From positions 1 through 28,016 of the forward strand of contig JBPCWO010000054.1 of NCBI GenBank assembly GCA_051009475.1: a stretch of 28,016 nucleotides of DNA, in the 5' to 3' direction. Below the pieces are notes generated by a model. The model was not told the DNA's origin and searched no databases. It saw only the letters and a list, made by a program, of their open reading frames with translations. Below are positions 1-7,385 of the stretch, piece by piece (positions within the stretch are counted from its first letter, which is position 1; each line of letters starts with the position of its first letter). The stretch comes from CAXMNX01 sp051009475. GTDB lineage: Bacteria > Pseudomonadota > Alphaproteobacteria > Rhodobacterales > Rhodobacteraceae. The position numbers were made by a program, and so were the translations under genes.

Positions 1-202
1 CAACGTCTTGCGGTTCAAAGTTATCAAAGAACTGCGGACCCTTATCGATCCAATGGCCGTCCCAGTTTATGGGCGACATAAACCCACCGATCTTTGCGCC
101 GGTTTCGACAAGGGCCACCGTTTCGCCCTGGCGCGCCAATCCCCAGGCCGCAACGATTGAACGAAAACCGCCGCCCACGACCAGAACATCGAACTTATTC
201 AT
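1..202 (-). CDS. FAD/NAD(P)-dependent oxidoreductase, N-terminal fragment
   Basis: Only the first 67 codons are present; the gene runs off the left edge. The reading begins MNKFDVLVVGGGFRSIVAAW, a beta strand followed by a GxGxxG-type glycine loop and helix, which is the dinucleotide-binding (Rossmann) start of flavin-dependent amine oxidase or desaturase-like enzymes. About 20 residues later the strand ending in ALVE has the acidic residue that usually contacts the ribose of FAD, followed by a KIGG stretch typical of the same fold. The ATG overlaps the TAA stop of the upstream methyltransferase by 8 nt (ATGAATAA), so the two are probably translated together and may act on the same product, perhaps a surface glycan. 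The substrate cannot be judged from the fragment. Confidence 0.75.
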   Translation of the reverse strand, partial: MNKFDVLVVGGGFRSIVAAWGLARQGETVALVETGAKIGGFMSPINWDGHWIDKGPQFFDNFEPQDV

Positions 203-851
203 CAAAACTCGCCTCTACGATCCAGCTGGAATGATCGTATTCCGTATCTACGTCGCAATCCGAAAGATGTCGAAGGGATCGCAACTGGTATTTTTTGAAT
301 ATACGCCGAATATCGTCTTCCTTGAAAAACGCAGTTCGACCCAAGGGCGCAAACACGCCACCGGAAAAGTCCGACCAACTTCCGTCATCCATCTCTGACC
401 CAAGTTTCCGGCCTGAATTACCCCAGGCAAAACCTTGCCAAAAGATGCGGGCACCGGGATTTAGCCAGCTTTGAAGCCGTTCATAAAACCTCTCAGTTAT
501 TAAAACCGTCGAATGCGTGGTCGAGCAACGGTCGACAACGATATCAAATTTCCTATCCCCCGCATCAAAGTCGTCAAATCTGGTTTGAGAAAACTGGATA
601 CTGGCGTGTCGATGAGTTGAACGCGCTGCAACAATTGCAGCCTCGCTGGCGTCTATGCCCAACACTTGAAAGCCATGATCGGCTAGGAACCCAGAGTGGA
701 TGCCCGACCCGCACCCAACATCCAAAGCGGTTGGAGTGTTATCAGGGCGTTCTTCTCGATTGCGAAAAAAAAACGAAACAACTTCTGAAAAAGGATAACG
801 ATTAAGTTGCTCGCCCCGGGCATAAATCGTTTCCCATCCGGTATCGTTCAT
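195..851 (-). CDS. class I SAM-dependent methyltransferase, polysaccharide-cluster type
   Basis: 218 aa from the ATG at 851. An ORF extends 15 codons upstream, but the N-terminus MNDTGWETIYARGEQLNRYP matches the usual start of this family, so 851 is preferred. Motif I, the SAM-binding loop, is DVGCGSG at residues 44-50. The acidic end of strand 2 is seen in GIDAS (65-69). Proteins opening with W-x-x-I-Y-x-x-G-E-Q-L-N-R-Y-P and VVSF are common in sialic acid, O-antigen and other surface-polysaccharide clusters, from which I infer methylation of a glycan or its precursor; the acceptor is unknown. The gene overlaps the following oxidoreductase by 8 nt. Codons 27-29 are a run of nine T on the coding strand (A at 765-773), a possible slippage site. 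No strong Shine-Dalgarno sequence precedes the start. Confidence 0.8.
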   Translation of the reverse strand: MNDTGWETIYARGEQLNRYPFSEVVSFFFRNREERPDNTPTALDVGCGSGIHSGFLADHGFQVLGIDASEAAIVAARSTHRHASIQFSQTRFDDFDAGDRKFDIVVDRCSTTHSTVLITERFYERLQSWLNPGARIFWQGFAWGNSGRKLGSEMDDGSWSDFSGGVFAPLGRTAFFKEDDIRRIFKKYQLRSLRHLSDCDVDTEYDHSSWIVEASFDE

Positions 852-982
852 ACGGCTCTTGCCCCGGCAAATTGCCCGTGCCGGTTTACCCTGCAAGTCC
901 TACGATGCAAACCCGCACTTGACCGCAAATTGCTCGTCTTCGGCGTTTCGAACAAAGAACCGGGGTTTTCTACACTCACGGA

Positions 983-998
983 TGCATGATTTTATGCA
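983..998. promoter_or_regulatory. TGCAT-N6-ATGCA inverted repeat, possible operator
   Basis: Five-base perfect arms (983-987 and 994-998) flank GATTTT between two divergent transcription units, about 240 bp upstream of gcdH. The site is short enough to occur by chance; position is the only support for a regulatory role. Confidence 0.2.
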
Positions 999-1027
999 GA
1001 CACCCGCTCGATCTGGCACTCAAAAAT

Positions 1028-1159
1028 ATGAGAAAAACAGCCATTCGTTGCAGGGTTTCCAAACACCTCGCCGGCCTGCAGAAGCGTGGTCAGGTCGTCC
1101 TCGAAAGAGCCTGCCGCGACCCTGACCTGCCCGGCGTAATGCAATCGGCCATTGAATAA
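1028..1159 (+). CDS. possible 43-aa basic small protein
   Basis: An ATG at 1028 opens a 43-codon frame ending in TAA at 1157-1159. The product is arginine- and lysine-rich, with a middle part reading KHLAGLQKRGQVVLERAC that could form an amphipathic helix. There is no Shine-Dalgarno sequence before the ATG and I recognise no family. It lies in the leader region of the gcdH operon, so it might be a leader peptide, a gene remnant or chance. Listed because it is the most protein-like short frame in this gap. Confidence 0.15.
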   Translation: MRKTAIRCRVSKHLAGLQKRGQVVLERACRDPDLPGVMQSAIE

Positions 1160-1236
1160 TCACAACTGGATCTGGAAGAAGGAGGAACAATACCATCGAC
1201 CGCCAAAGCGGCGCTGAGAGCTTGAGGAACAAAAAA

Positions 1237-2445
1237 ATGCAAATCGACGCGACAACTGCACCAAGCCTCGGCGCATTCACTTGGGACGATCCATTCCTGC
1301 TGGAAAGCCAACTGAGCGAAGACGAGCGCATGCTTCGCGATGCTGCGGCGGCTTTCGCGCAGGACCGGTTGGCTACACGTGTGCGCAAAGCCTTTGCCGA
1401 GGAAGAAGTCGAACCAGAGATATTCTCCGAGATGGGTGAAGCCGGTCTTTTGGGAACCACTATTCCAGATGAATTCGGTGGGCTTGGAGCCAGCTACGTC
1501 ACCTACGGCTTGGTCGCGCGAGAAATCGAGCGGGTCGATTCCGGTTATCGCTCGATGATGTCCGTGCAGTCTTCATTGGTGATGTACCCAATCTACGCCT
1601 ACGGCACCGACGAGCAACGGCAGAAGTACTTACCCGGACTCGCGACTGGCACGCTTATCGGCTGCTTTGGACTGACCGAACCGGATGCAGGCTCGGATCC
1701 TGGAAGTATGAAAACCATTGCCAGGAAAACCGATGGCGGCTACGTGCTGAACGGATCGAAAATGTGGATTTCGAACAGTCCGATCGCCGATGTTTTCGTT
1801 ATTTGGGCAAAATCCGAGGCTGACGACGGCAAGATCCGTGGCTTTGTGCTTGAAAAGGGAACGCCCGGGCTGAGCGCACCAAAAATCGCCGGCAAACAAA
1901 GCCTGCGCGCAAGTGTAACCGGTGAAATTGTGCTAAAAGATGTGGAAGTCGGCGACGACGCGCTACTGCCGGGCGTTGATGGCTTGAAAGGCCCATTTGG
2001 CTGTCTCAACCGGGCGCGATACGGCATCGCTTGGGGCGCAATGGGTGCTGCCGAGTTCTGCTGGCAAGCGGCACGGCAGTATGGTCTGGACCGAAAGCAA
2101 TTCAATAAACCTCTCGCCGGAACTCAGCTTTTTCAGAAAAAGCTCGCGGATATGCAGACCGAGATTGCGCTTGGGCTTCAGGCAGCGCTCCGGGTCGGGC
2201 GGCTCATGGACGACGGCGCGGCGGCGCCCGAGATGATTTCACTGATTAAGCGTAACAATTGCGGCAAGGCATTGGACATAGCCCGCGCAGCGCGCGACAT
2301 GCATGGCGGCAATGGCATTAGCGAAGAATTCGACGTCATTCGTCACATGATGAACCTTGAATCGGTCAATACCTACGAGGGAACCCACGACATCCACGCG
2401 TTGATCCTTGGCCGAGCCCAGACCGGCCTTCAGGCGTTTTTCTGA
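1237..2445 (+). CDS. gcdH: glutaryl-CoA dehydrogenase
   Basis: 402 aa. A cytoplasmic FAD enzyme that oxidises and decarboxylates glutaryl-CoA to crotonyl-CoA in lysine, tryptophan and glutarate breakdown. The start chosen is the ATG at 1237, nine bases after GAGG; an in-frame TTG at 1222 is actually part of that ribosome-binding region. The acyl-CoA dehydrogenase signature is present (CFGLTEPDAGSD, 143-154; the flavin-contacting MWISN, 176-180). Glutaryl-specific marks are Arg105 in GYRSMMSVQSS, which in the human enzyme (Arg94) contacts the distal carboxylate, and the catalytic base Glu381 after Tyr380 in NTYEGTHDIHALILGRA. Length matches the family. The stop is 9 nt before the next ATG, with GAGGT spanning the stop, so it is coupled to the E1 gene. 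The usual neighbour, a CaiB-type CoA transferase, is absent here. Confidence 0.93.
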   Translation: MQIDATTAPSLGAFTWDDPFLLESQLSEDERMLRDAAAAFAQDRLATRVRKAFAEEEVEPEIFSEMGEAGLLGTTIPDEFGGLGASYVTYGLVAREIERVDSGYRSMMSVQSSLVMYPIYAYGTDEQRQKYLPGLATGTLIGCFGLTEPDAGSDPGSMKTIARKTDGGYVLNGSKMWISNSPIADVFVIWAKSEADDGKIRGFVLEKGTPGLSAPKIAGKQSLRASVTGEIVLKDVEVGDDALLPGVDGLKGPFGCLNRARYGIAWGAMGAAEFCWQAARQYGLDRKQFNKPLAGTQLFQKKLADMQTEIALGLQAALRVGRLMDDGAAAPEMISLIKRNNCGKALDIARAARDMHGGNGISEEFDVIRHMMNLESVNTYEGTHDIHALILGRAQTGLQAFF

Positions 2446-2454
2446 GGTAAACCA

Positions 2455-4638
2455 ATGGACCGCGCAGACGTCGTTCACGAAGCTTTTCGAAAACGTCTTG
2501 CCAATCAAAGCCTTCCTGCAGGCAACCGGCCCGCTGGGCCGCTTTCGCCCGATTTGGCCGTTGCAGTCTTTCGCGCGCAATGCCTGAGCCGGAACCTCGA
2601 CCGCACATCGCGCAAGATGCAGGCCAAGGGTCAGGGATATTACACCATCGGCTCATCAGGTCACGAGGGCATGGCAGCAGTGGCTGCCACATTGAGGTCC
2701 GACGACATGGCGTTTTTGCATTATCGCGACGGGGCGTTTCAGACGATGCGCTCGTCGCAAATTCCAGGGATTACACCAGCTTGGGACATGCTATTGAGCT
2801 TTGCGACATCGGCTGACGATCCTATTTCCGGCGGGCGGCACAAAATTCTCGGGTCAAGAAGCTTGCTGATTCCGCCTCAGACCTCGACAATTGCAAGTCA
2901 TCTTCCAAAGGCCGTTGGTGCCGCATATTCCATCGGATTGGCAGCAAGGCATCCACCGGAACACAAATGCCTGAAAGACGATAGTTTAGTCATGTGCGCA
3001 TTTGGTGACGCTTCGTCGAACCATTCCACCGCGCAAGGTGCGATAAACACGGCCTGCTGGACATCCTACCAATCCATACCGATTCCATTGCTATTTGTCT
3101 GTGAAGACAATGGCATAGGGATATCCGTTCGCACGCCGGACGGCTGGATTGAGGCGAATTTCGCCGGCAAACCTGGATTGAAGTACTTTCGCGCGAATGG
3201 GCTGGATATCTTCGACACTTACCGCGCGGCCCGAGAAGCCTCAGACTATGCGCGCAGTCGCCGAAAGCCTGCGTTTCTACATCTCTCGATGGTTCGGCTT
3301 TACGGTCACGCCGGATCGGATCTTCAACAGTCCTATTTGCCCAAACACTTGTACGAGGACTGGGAAGCGAATGATCCGTTGCTGCATTCGGCGCGTCTAT
3401 TGATCGATGCCAATATCCTTAGCTCTGCGGATGTGCTGGAAATATACGACGAAACTGACAAGCAATGCGCCAGAGTTGCTGCCGAAGTCACCACTCGGCC
3501 CCGTCTATCTTCTGCACAAGAGGTTATGGCCAGCCTCATCCCGCCACCGCGTCCCTGCAAGCCCACGAACGGCCCAGATGCCAAGAAGCGCGCCGAATGT
3601 TTCGGCGAGGATCTGAACGTAATGTCTCGGCCCCAGCCGATGGCGCGCCTGATCAACTGGACGCTCACCGATCTTATGCTTGAGCATGGTGAACTTGTTG
3701 CGATGGGAGAAGACGTGGGCGTAAAGGGAGGCGTCTACGGAGTTACGCAGAAACTCATTAGCAGGTTTGGGCCGGACCGCGTGATCGACACGCTTCTTGA
3801 CGAGCAATCCATTCTGGGTCTTGCCATCGGCATGGCGCACAACGGGTTTGTGCCTATCCCCGAGATTCAGTTTCTTGCCTATCTTCACAACGCCGAAGAC
3901 CAAATTCGCGGCGAAGCGGCAACTTTGCCATTCTTTTCAAATGGCCAGTTCACCAATCCGATGGTCGTGCGGGTCGCAGGACTTGGCTATCAAAAAGGAT
4001 TTGGCGGGCATTTTCATAACGACAACTCTCTCAGCGTTCTGCGTGACATTCCCGGCGTCATTCTTGCGGTACCTTCGCGCGGCGACGATGCCGCGGGTAT
4101 GCTGCGAGAATGCGTTCGTCTCGCGCGCGAGGAACAACGCGTCTTCGTATTCGTCGAGCCAATTGCACTTTATTCCATGCGGGATCTGCACGCCGACAAC
4201 GACGGAGCCTGGATGTGCACCTATCCTTCCCCCGACCGAAGAATAGCTTTTGGCGAGGTCGGCGTTACCGGTGACGGGCCGTTGGCCATACTCACCTACG
4301 GCAATGGGCATTACCTCTCCCAGCAAGCCGCTCCTATTTTGCGGGATCGCGGAATCAGCACGCGGATCATCGACCTGCGCTGGCTGGCGCCCCTGCCCGA
4401 GGAAGCAATATGCGCAGCGATCGAAGGGGCCTCACAGGTGCTCATCGTCGATGAATGCCGACGATCCGGCAATGTATCCGAGGCGCTCGCGGCCTTGATC
4501 ACCGAGAAAACCGCGCTTCCTGCCGCCCGCGAAGTGGCCGAAGACAGCTTCATCGCCACCGGACCGGCTTACGCCGCGACAATGCCGTCGCGCGATAGCA
4601 TCGTGGCTGCCGCAGAAGCGCTGGCGGAGCGGCCATGA
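2455..4638 (+). CDS. single-chain E1 (alpha-beta fusion) of a thiamine diphosphate-dependent 2-oxo acid dehydrogenase
   Basis: 727 aa. Residues about 30-345 match the E1 alpha chain: HYRD at 89-92 and the thiamine diphosphate/Mg motif from GDASSN (184-189) to EDNGIGIS (217-224). A proline-rich linker lies near 362-374. Residues about 390-727 match the beta chain: GED (418-420), the cofactor-activating glutamate Glu450 in DTLLDEQSILGLAIGMA, EIQFLAYLHNAEDQI (470-484), and the C-terminal transketolase-like domain around LRWLAPLP (641-648). Enzymes of this family decarboxylate branched-chain or other 2-oxo acids and pass the acyl group to lipoyl-E2. No E2 or E3 lies in the window. The substrate cannot be fixed; 2-oxoadipate would link logically to gcdH but is only an inference. 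It overlaps the next gene by ATGA (4635-4638). Confidence 0.85.
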   Translation: MDRADVVHEAFRKRLANQSLPAGNRPAGPLSPDLAVAVFRAQCLSRNLDRTSRKMQAKGQGYYTIGSSGHEGMAAVAATLRSDDMAFLHYRDGAFQTMRSSQIPGITPAWDMLLSFATSADDPISGGRHKILGSRSLLIPPQTSTIASHLPKAVGAAYSIGLAARHPPEHKCLKDDSLVMCAFGDASSNHSTAQGAINTACWTSYQSIPIPLLFVCEDNGIGISVRTPDGWIEANFAGKPGLKYFRANGLDIFDTYRAAREASDYARSRRKPAFLHLSMVRLYGHAGSDLQQSYLPKHLYEDWEANDPLLHSARLLIDANILSSADVLEIYDETDKQCARVAAEVTTRPRLSSAQEVMASLIPPPRPCKPTNGPDAKKRAECFGEDLNVMSRPQPMARLINWTLTDLMLEHGELVAMGEDVGVKGGVYGVTQKLISRFGPDRVIDTLLDEQSILGLAIGMAHNGFVPIPEIQFLAYLHNAEDQIRGEAATLPFFSNGQFTNPMVVRVAGLGYQKGFGGHFHNDNSLSVLRDIPGVILAVPSRGDDAAGMLRECVRLAREEQRVFVFVEPIALYSMRDLHADNDGAWMCTYPSPDRRIAFGEVGVTGDGPLAILTYGNGHYLSQQAAPILRDRGISTRIIDLRWLAPLPEEAICAAIEGASQVLIVDECRRSGNVSEALAALITEKTALPAAREVAEDSFIATGPAYAATMPSRDSIVAAAEALAERP

Positions 4639-5669
4639 AACAAACGGCAGTCGTCGTCGCCCCCGGACGCGGCACCTATAACAAAACAGAATTAGGGTAT
4701 CTCGCACGGCATCACAAAGGCCGTACAGATTTGCTCGACCGGTTCGACGACTTTCGAAGATCCGCCGGGCAACCAACGCTTAGCGAACTGGATGCAGCAA
4801 AGCGGTTTTCTGGCGACAATTACACTCGCGGCGACAACGCCTCAGCGTTGATCTATTCCTGCGCGTATCTGGATTTCCTGGCGATAGACCGCACAAAATT
4901 TGACGTGGTCGGTATCACCGGAAATTCAATGGGGTGGTACACCGCCATGGCATGCGCCGGCGCGCTTGATGAAATGGGCGGTCTGACCGTGGCCAACACC
5001 ATGGGGACCCTCATGCACCAAAGCCTGATTGGCGGGCAACTTATCTATCCATACACAGATGAGAAATGGGTCGAAATCCCCGGCCGCCGAGCCGAGATCG
5101 AATCCAAAATGCAAGAGATCAGCCGCCGACAAGATCACAAACTTGGGCTTTCGATTGATCTTGGCGGGACCATGGTTTTGGCCGGAAATGCAAAAGGGCT
5201 TGCGGCGTTCGAAGATGAAATGCCGCAGGCTCAGAACCGTTTCCCGATGCGGCTGCCAAATCACGGGGCTTTTCACACGTCCTTGCAGGCACCTGTTGCC
5301 GCCGAAGGAAAGGCGATTTTGCCAGTTTCTTTATCTCGCCAGCCTGGCCTGACCATGATCGACGGGCGTGGTGGCCTCTGGCATCCCAAAGCTGCGAATT
5401 TGCAGACGCTTTGGGACTACACTCTTGGCCACCAGGTTGTTGAACCATATAGTTTTTCTCTCGCAATTACTGTTGCCGCGAGAGAACTTATGCCTGATCT
5501 CTTCATTGTCCTCGGACCTGGCAACATACTTGGTGGCGCGGTTGCCCAATCGCTCGTTCGATGCAACTGGCACGGTTGGGCCGGCAAAGAAGACTTTCAG
5601 GCAGCGCAGTTAAGCCAGCCACATATGTTGTCTATGGGGTTGGAAGAGCAAAGGCAGTTGGTCGTTTGA
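4635..5669 (+). CDS. acyltransferase of the FabD (ACP S-malonyltransferase) fold, atypical
   Basis: 344 aa. The nucleophile elbow is GNSMG (96-100), Ser98, in place of the usual GHSxG, and the catalytic histidine is likely His214 in GAFHTSL; GPGNILGGAV (294-303) matches the C-terminal GPG loop of acyltransferases. It differs from malonyl-CoA:ACP transacylases at the site that reads M-R-G-x-x-M in E. coli FabD: here TMGTLM (122-127) has Met123 instead of the arginine that binds the malonyl carboxylate. Automatic pipelines would probably call it an ACP S-malonyltransferase, but the missing arginine argues for an uncarboxylated acyl substrate. It starts inside the stop of the E1 gene (ATGA), so it is co-translated with the E1 and gcdH genes. 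No acyl carrier protein gene is next to it. It converges with the membrane protein gene, 16 bp apart, with no clear terminator between. Confidence 0.8.
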   Translation: MKQTAVVVAPGRGTYNKTELGYLARHHKGRTDLLDRFDDFRRSAGQPTLSELDAAKRFSGDNYTRGDNASALIYSCAYLDFLAIDRTKFDVVGITGNSMGWYTAMACAGALDEMGGLTVANTMGTLMHQSLIGGQLIYPYTDEKWVEIPGRRAEIESKMQEISRRQDHKLGLSIDLGGTMVLAGNAKGLAAFEDEMPQAQNRFPMRLPNHGAFHTSLQAPVAAEGKAILPVSLSRQPGLTMIDGRGGLWHPKAANLQTLWDYTLGHQVVEPYSFSLAITVAARELMPDLFIVLGPGNILGGAVAQSLVRCNWHGWAGKEDFQAAQLSQPHMLSMGLEEQRQLVV

Positions 5670-5685
5670 CGCCCCAAAAGACCGA

Positions 5686-6417
5686 TCAAATCTTTTCTTG
5701 AAATGAATTATCATTCCAGGTTCGCACACTTAGCCAAATGCAAACCGTCGCCAGGACCGACAGACTGAAGAACTCACCACCCTCTTCGATAACGTTGAAC
5801 ACACCGGAAATCGCTCGTTTCGACTGAACAAAAAACAATTCAGAAAAGCCGTGGAGAAGGTCGATGACTGCAGCAAAGAAGGCGAACAATAGCAAGGAAA
5901 CGATTAGCGCCTGCGCAATCGGCCTTATCTTAATTTTTGTCTTACGATATGCCAGCGCCATAAGCGCGAGTACAAATGCTCCGAATATGGCAAAAACAAT
6001 CGGTTCCCCACGACTTTGCTGGTGAATGATTTCGATCGGCGTCTGTTCGAAATAGTGCCCTAGTTTCCAAGCTGCCATGTCATGCAACTCGAAAAAGTCG
6101 TCCGTGAGTAGGACAATGGCCGTTACGGCGAACAGCCCAAGCCCTGCGTCCCGATGCAATTTAGCTGCAAGCAGTAACGCAGCTGCAGAAACAGCGAATT
6201 TCGCATAATTCCAAGCACTGCCGAGGCTTTGGGGACGTGTAAGATCGAATAAAGCCGCAACGTCGGTGCCTGAACGCAACGCTATTATGCCAAGACCACA
6301 ATAAACGGCGACAAGCATACAATCGATTCCGATGAACGTTAGAAATACCTTGCGAAATGGACGCGTCAGAAGTGATTGGCTAAAAACAGTCCACACTGTT
6401 TTGGGACCTCTGGGCAT
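5686..6417 (-). CDS. six-pass membrane protein of unknown function
   Basis: 243 aa from the ATG at 6417; a GTG immediately before it (6420) would add one residue. No Shine-Dalgarno sequence is visible before either. Hydrophobic segments lie at about residues 24-47, 71-87, 90-107, 140-157, 167-189 and 214-231. Charged residues sit at segment ends in a striking pattern: TDDFFELHD (105-113), IEIIHQ (128-133), VIDLLH (184-189) and VIEEGGEF (209-216). Conserved Asp/His/Glu at membrane faces in this arrangement recall metal-dependent membrane hydrolases (CREST-like), but I recognise no definite family and claim no function. It lies 78 bp downstream of the map stop on the same strand and may be read from the sfsA-map unit. 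The body of the gene looks somewhat AT-richer than its neighbours. Confidence 0.65.
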   Translation of the reverse strand: MPRGPKTVWTVFSQSLLTRPFRKVFLTFIGIDCMLVAVYCGLGIIALRSGTDVAALFDLTRPQSLGSAWNYAKFAVSAAALLLAAKLHRDAGLGLFAVTAIVLLTDDFFELHDMAAWKLGHYFEQTPIEIIHQQSRGEPIVFAIFGAFVLALMALAYRKTKIKIRPIAQALIVSLLLFAFFAAVIDLLHGFSELFFVQSKRAISGVFNVIEEGGEFFSLSVLATVCIWLSVRTWNDNSFQEKI

Positions 6418-6495
6418 CACAAAGTATTGCGTAGATTCATACTGGAACTGGCCGTTTGGCGCAAACGCGCTGGCGCAGAACTGTCCGCCGAAAAT

Positions 6496-7314
6496 TCAGA
6501 CCCAAGTTGGATGAAACTTGTCACCGGGCGAAAGCGTGAAAAGCTCACAACCTTCTTCAGTTACACCAACTGAATGCTCGAATTGCGCCGATAGGGACTT
6601 GTCACGCGTTACCGCTGTCCAGTCGTCCGCCAATACTTTGGTCTCGGGACGACCGAGGTTCACCATCGGCTCGATTGTAAAGAACATGCCAGGCTCAAGC
6701 GTCGCACCGGTGCCGGGTCTGCCATAGTGCAATACATTAGGCGGCGCATGAAACACTCGGCCCAATCCATGACCGCAAAAGTCACGCACAACAGACATCC
6801 TATGGGCTTCGACGTAACTCTGAATGGCATGACCAATATCGCCGAATGTATTGCCCGGTTTCACGGCGCCGATGCCCTTGAATAGTGCGTCGTGGGTAAC
6901 CTCGATCAGCCGTTCCGCTTTCCGCGAAAGCTTTCCAGCGACGTACATTCGGCTTGTGTCACCATACCAGCCATCAACAACAACTGTTACATCAACATTC
7001 AGAATATCACCGTCTTTCAGACGCTTGTCGCCAGGAATACCGTGGCAGACGACGTGATTGACGCTGATGCAACTGGCGTGTTGATAGCCTTTGTAACCAA
7101 TCGTAGCTGAAGTCGCGCCAGCCTCGTCCACCATACGGGTAATGGTGTCATCGATTGAACTGGTTGTAGCGCCTGGAAAAACAAGCGGGGCGATGTCGTC
7201 GAGGATGCGTGCGGCTAGCTCTCCCGCCCGACGCATCCCGGCGAAATCGTCCTTTTCGAAGATGCGGATGCCGTCTTTTGTAAGGCGGCCTTGCCTACGA
7301 TCGTCCAAGTCCAT
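6496..7314 (-). CDS. map: type I methionine aminopeptidase
   Basis: 272 aa. Removes the initiator methionine from nascent proteins in the cytoplasm. The start chosen is the ATG at 7314, preceded by AGGGG at 5-nt spacing; in-frame ATGs at 7329 and 7389 lack such a site. All five metal ligands of the pita-bread fold are visible: Asp108 and Asp119 (NVDVTVVVDGWYGDTS), His182 (CGHGLG), Glu215 (TIEPM) and Glu246 (FEHSV), plus the substrate-contact His91 (VVCHGIPG). Family length is about 250-275 aa. It follows sfsA on the same strand by 71 nt, an order common in Rhodobacteraceae, so the two probably share a transcript. Confidence 0.96.
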   Translation of the reverse strand: MDLDDRRQGRLTKDGIRIFEKDDFAGMRRAGELAARILDDIAPLVFPGATTSSIDDTITRMVDEAGATSATIGYKGYQHASCISVNHVVCHGIPGDKRLKDGDILNVDVTVVVDGWYGDTSRMYVAGKLSRKAERLIEVTHDALFKGIGAVKPGNTFGDIGHAIQSYVEAHRMSVVRDFCGHGLGRVFHAPPNVLHYGRPGTGATLEPGMFFTIEPMVNLGRPETKVLADDWTAVTRDKSLSAQFEHSVGVTEEGCELFTLSPGDKFHPTWV

Positions 7315-7385
7315 CGTGTCCCCTGACATACCGGCCCGATATAGGGTGTCGGAGTGAAAAGCGCCAGTCGCGGATGCCGTAAGGT

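Larger units (their letters stand above)
852..1236. other. 385-bp region without a confident gene
   Basis: This stretch separates the minus-strand methyltransferase from the plus-strand gcdH operon, so it should hold the promoters for both. Seen directly: an imperfect operator-like inverted repeat, TGCAT-N6-ATGCA, at 983-998; a short open frame at 1028-1159; and a consensus AAGGAGG at 1179-1185 that has no ATG, GTG or TTG at normal spacing. The 88-aa and 60-62-aa open frames across it show no recognisable protein pattern. I could not assign a convincing sigma-70 promoter by eye. Confidence 0.5.

Noticed and set aside
1222..1236. TTG at 1222 as the gcdH start
   Set aside because: The TTG overlaps the GAGGA that serves as ribosome-binding site for the ATG at 1237, and the added residues (RNKK) are not family-like.
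6417..6440. Seven-codon leader reading (ATG at 6440, TGA overlapping the ATG of the membrane protein)
   Set aside because: No ribosome-binding site in front of it and too short to distinguish from chance, although the TGATG junction is suggestive.
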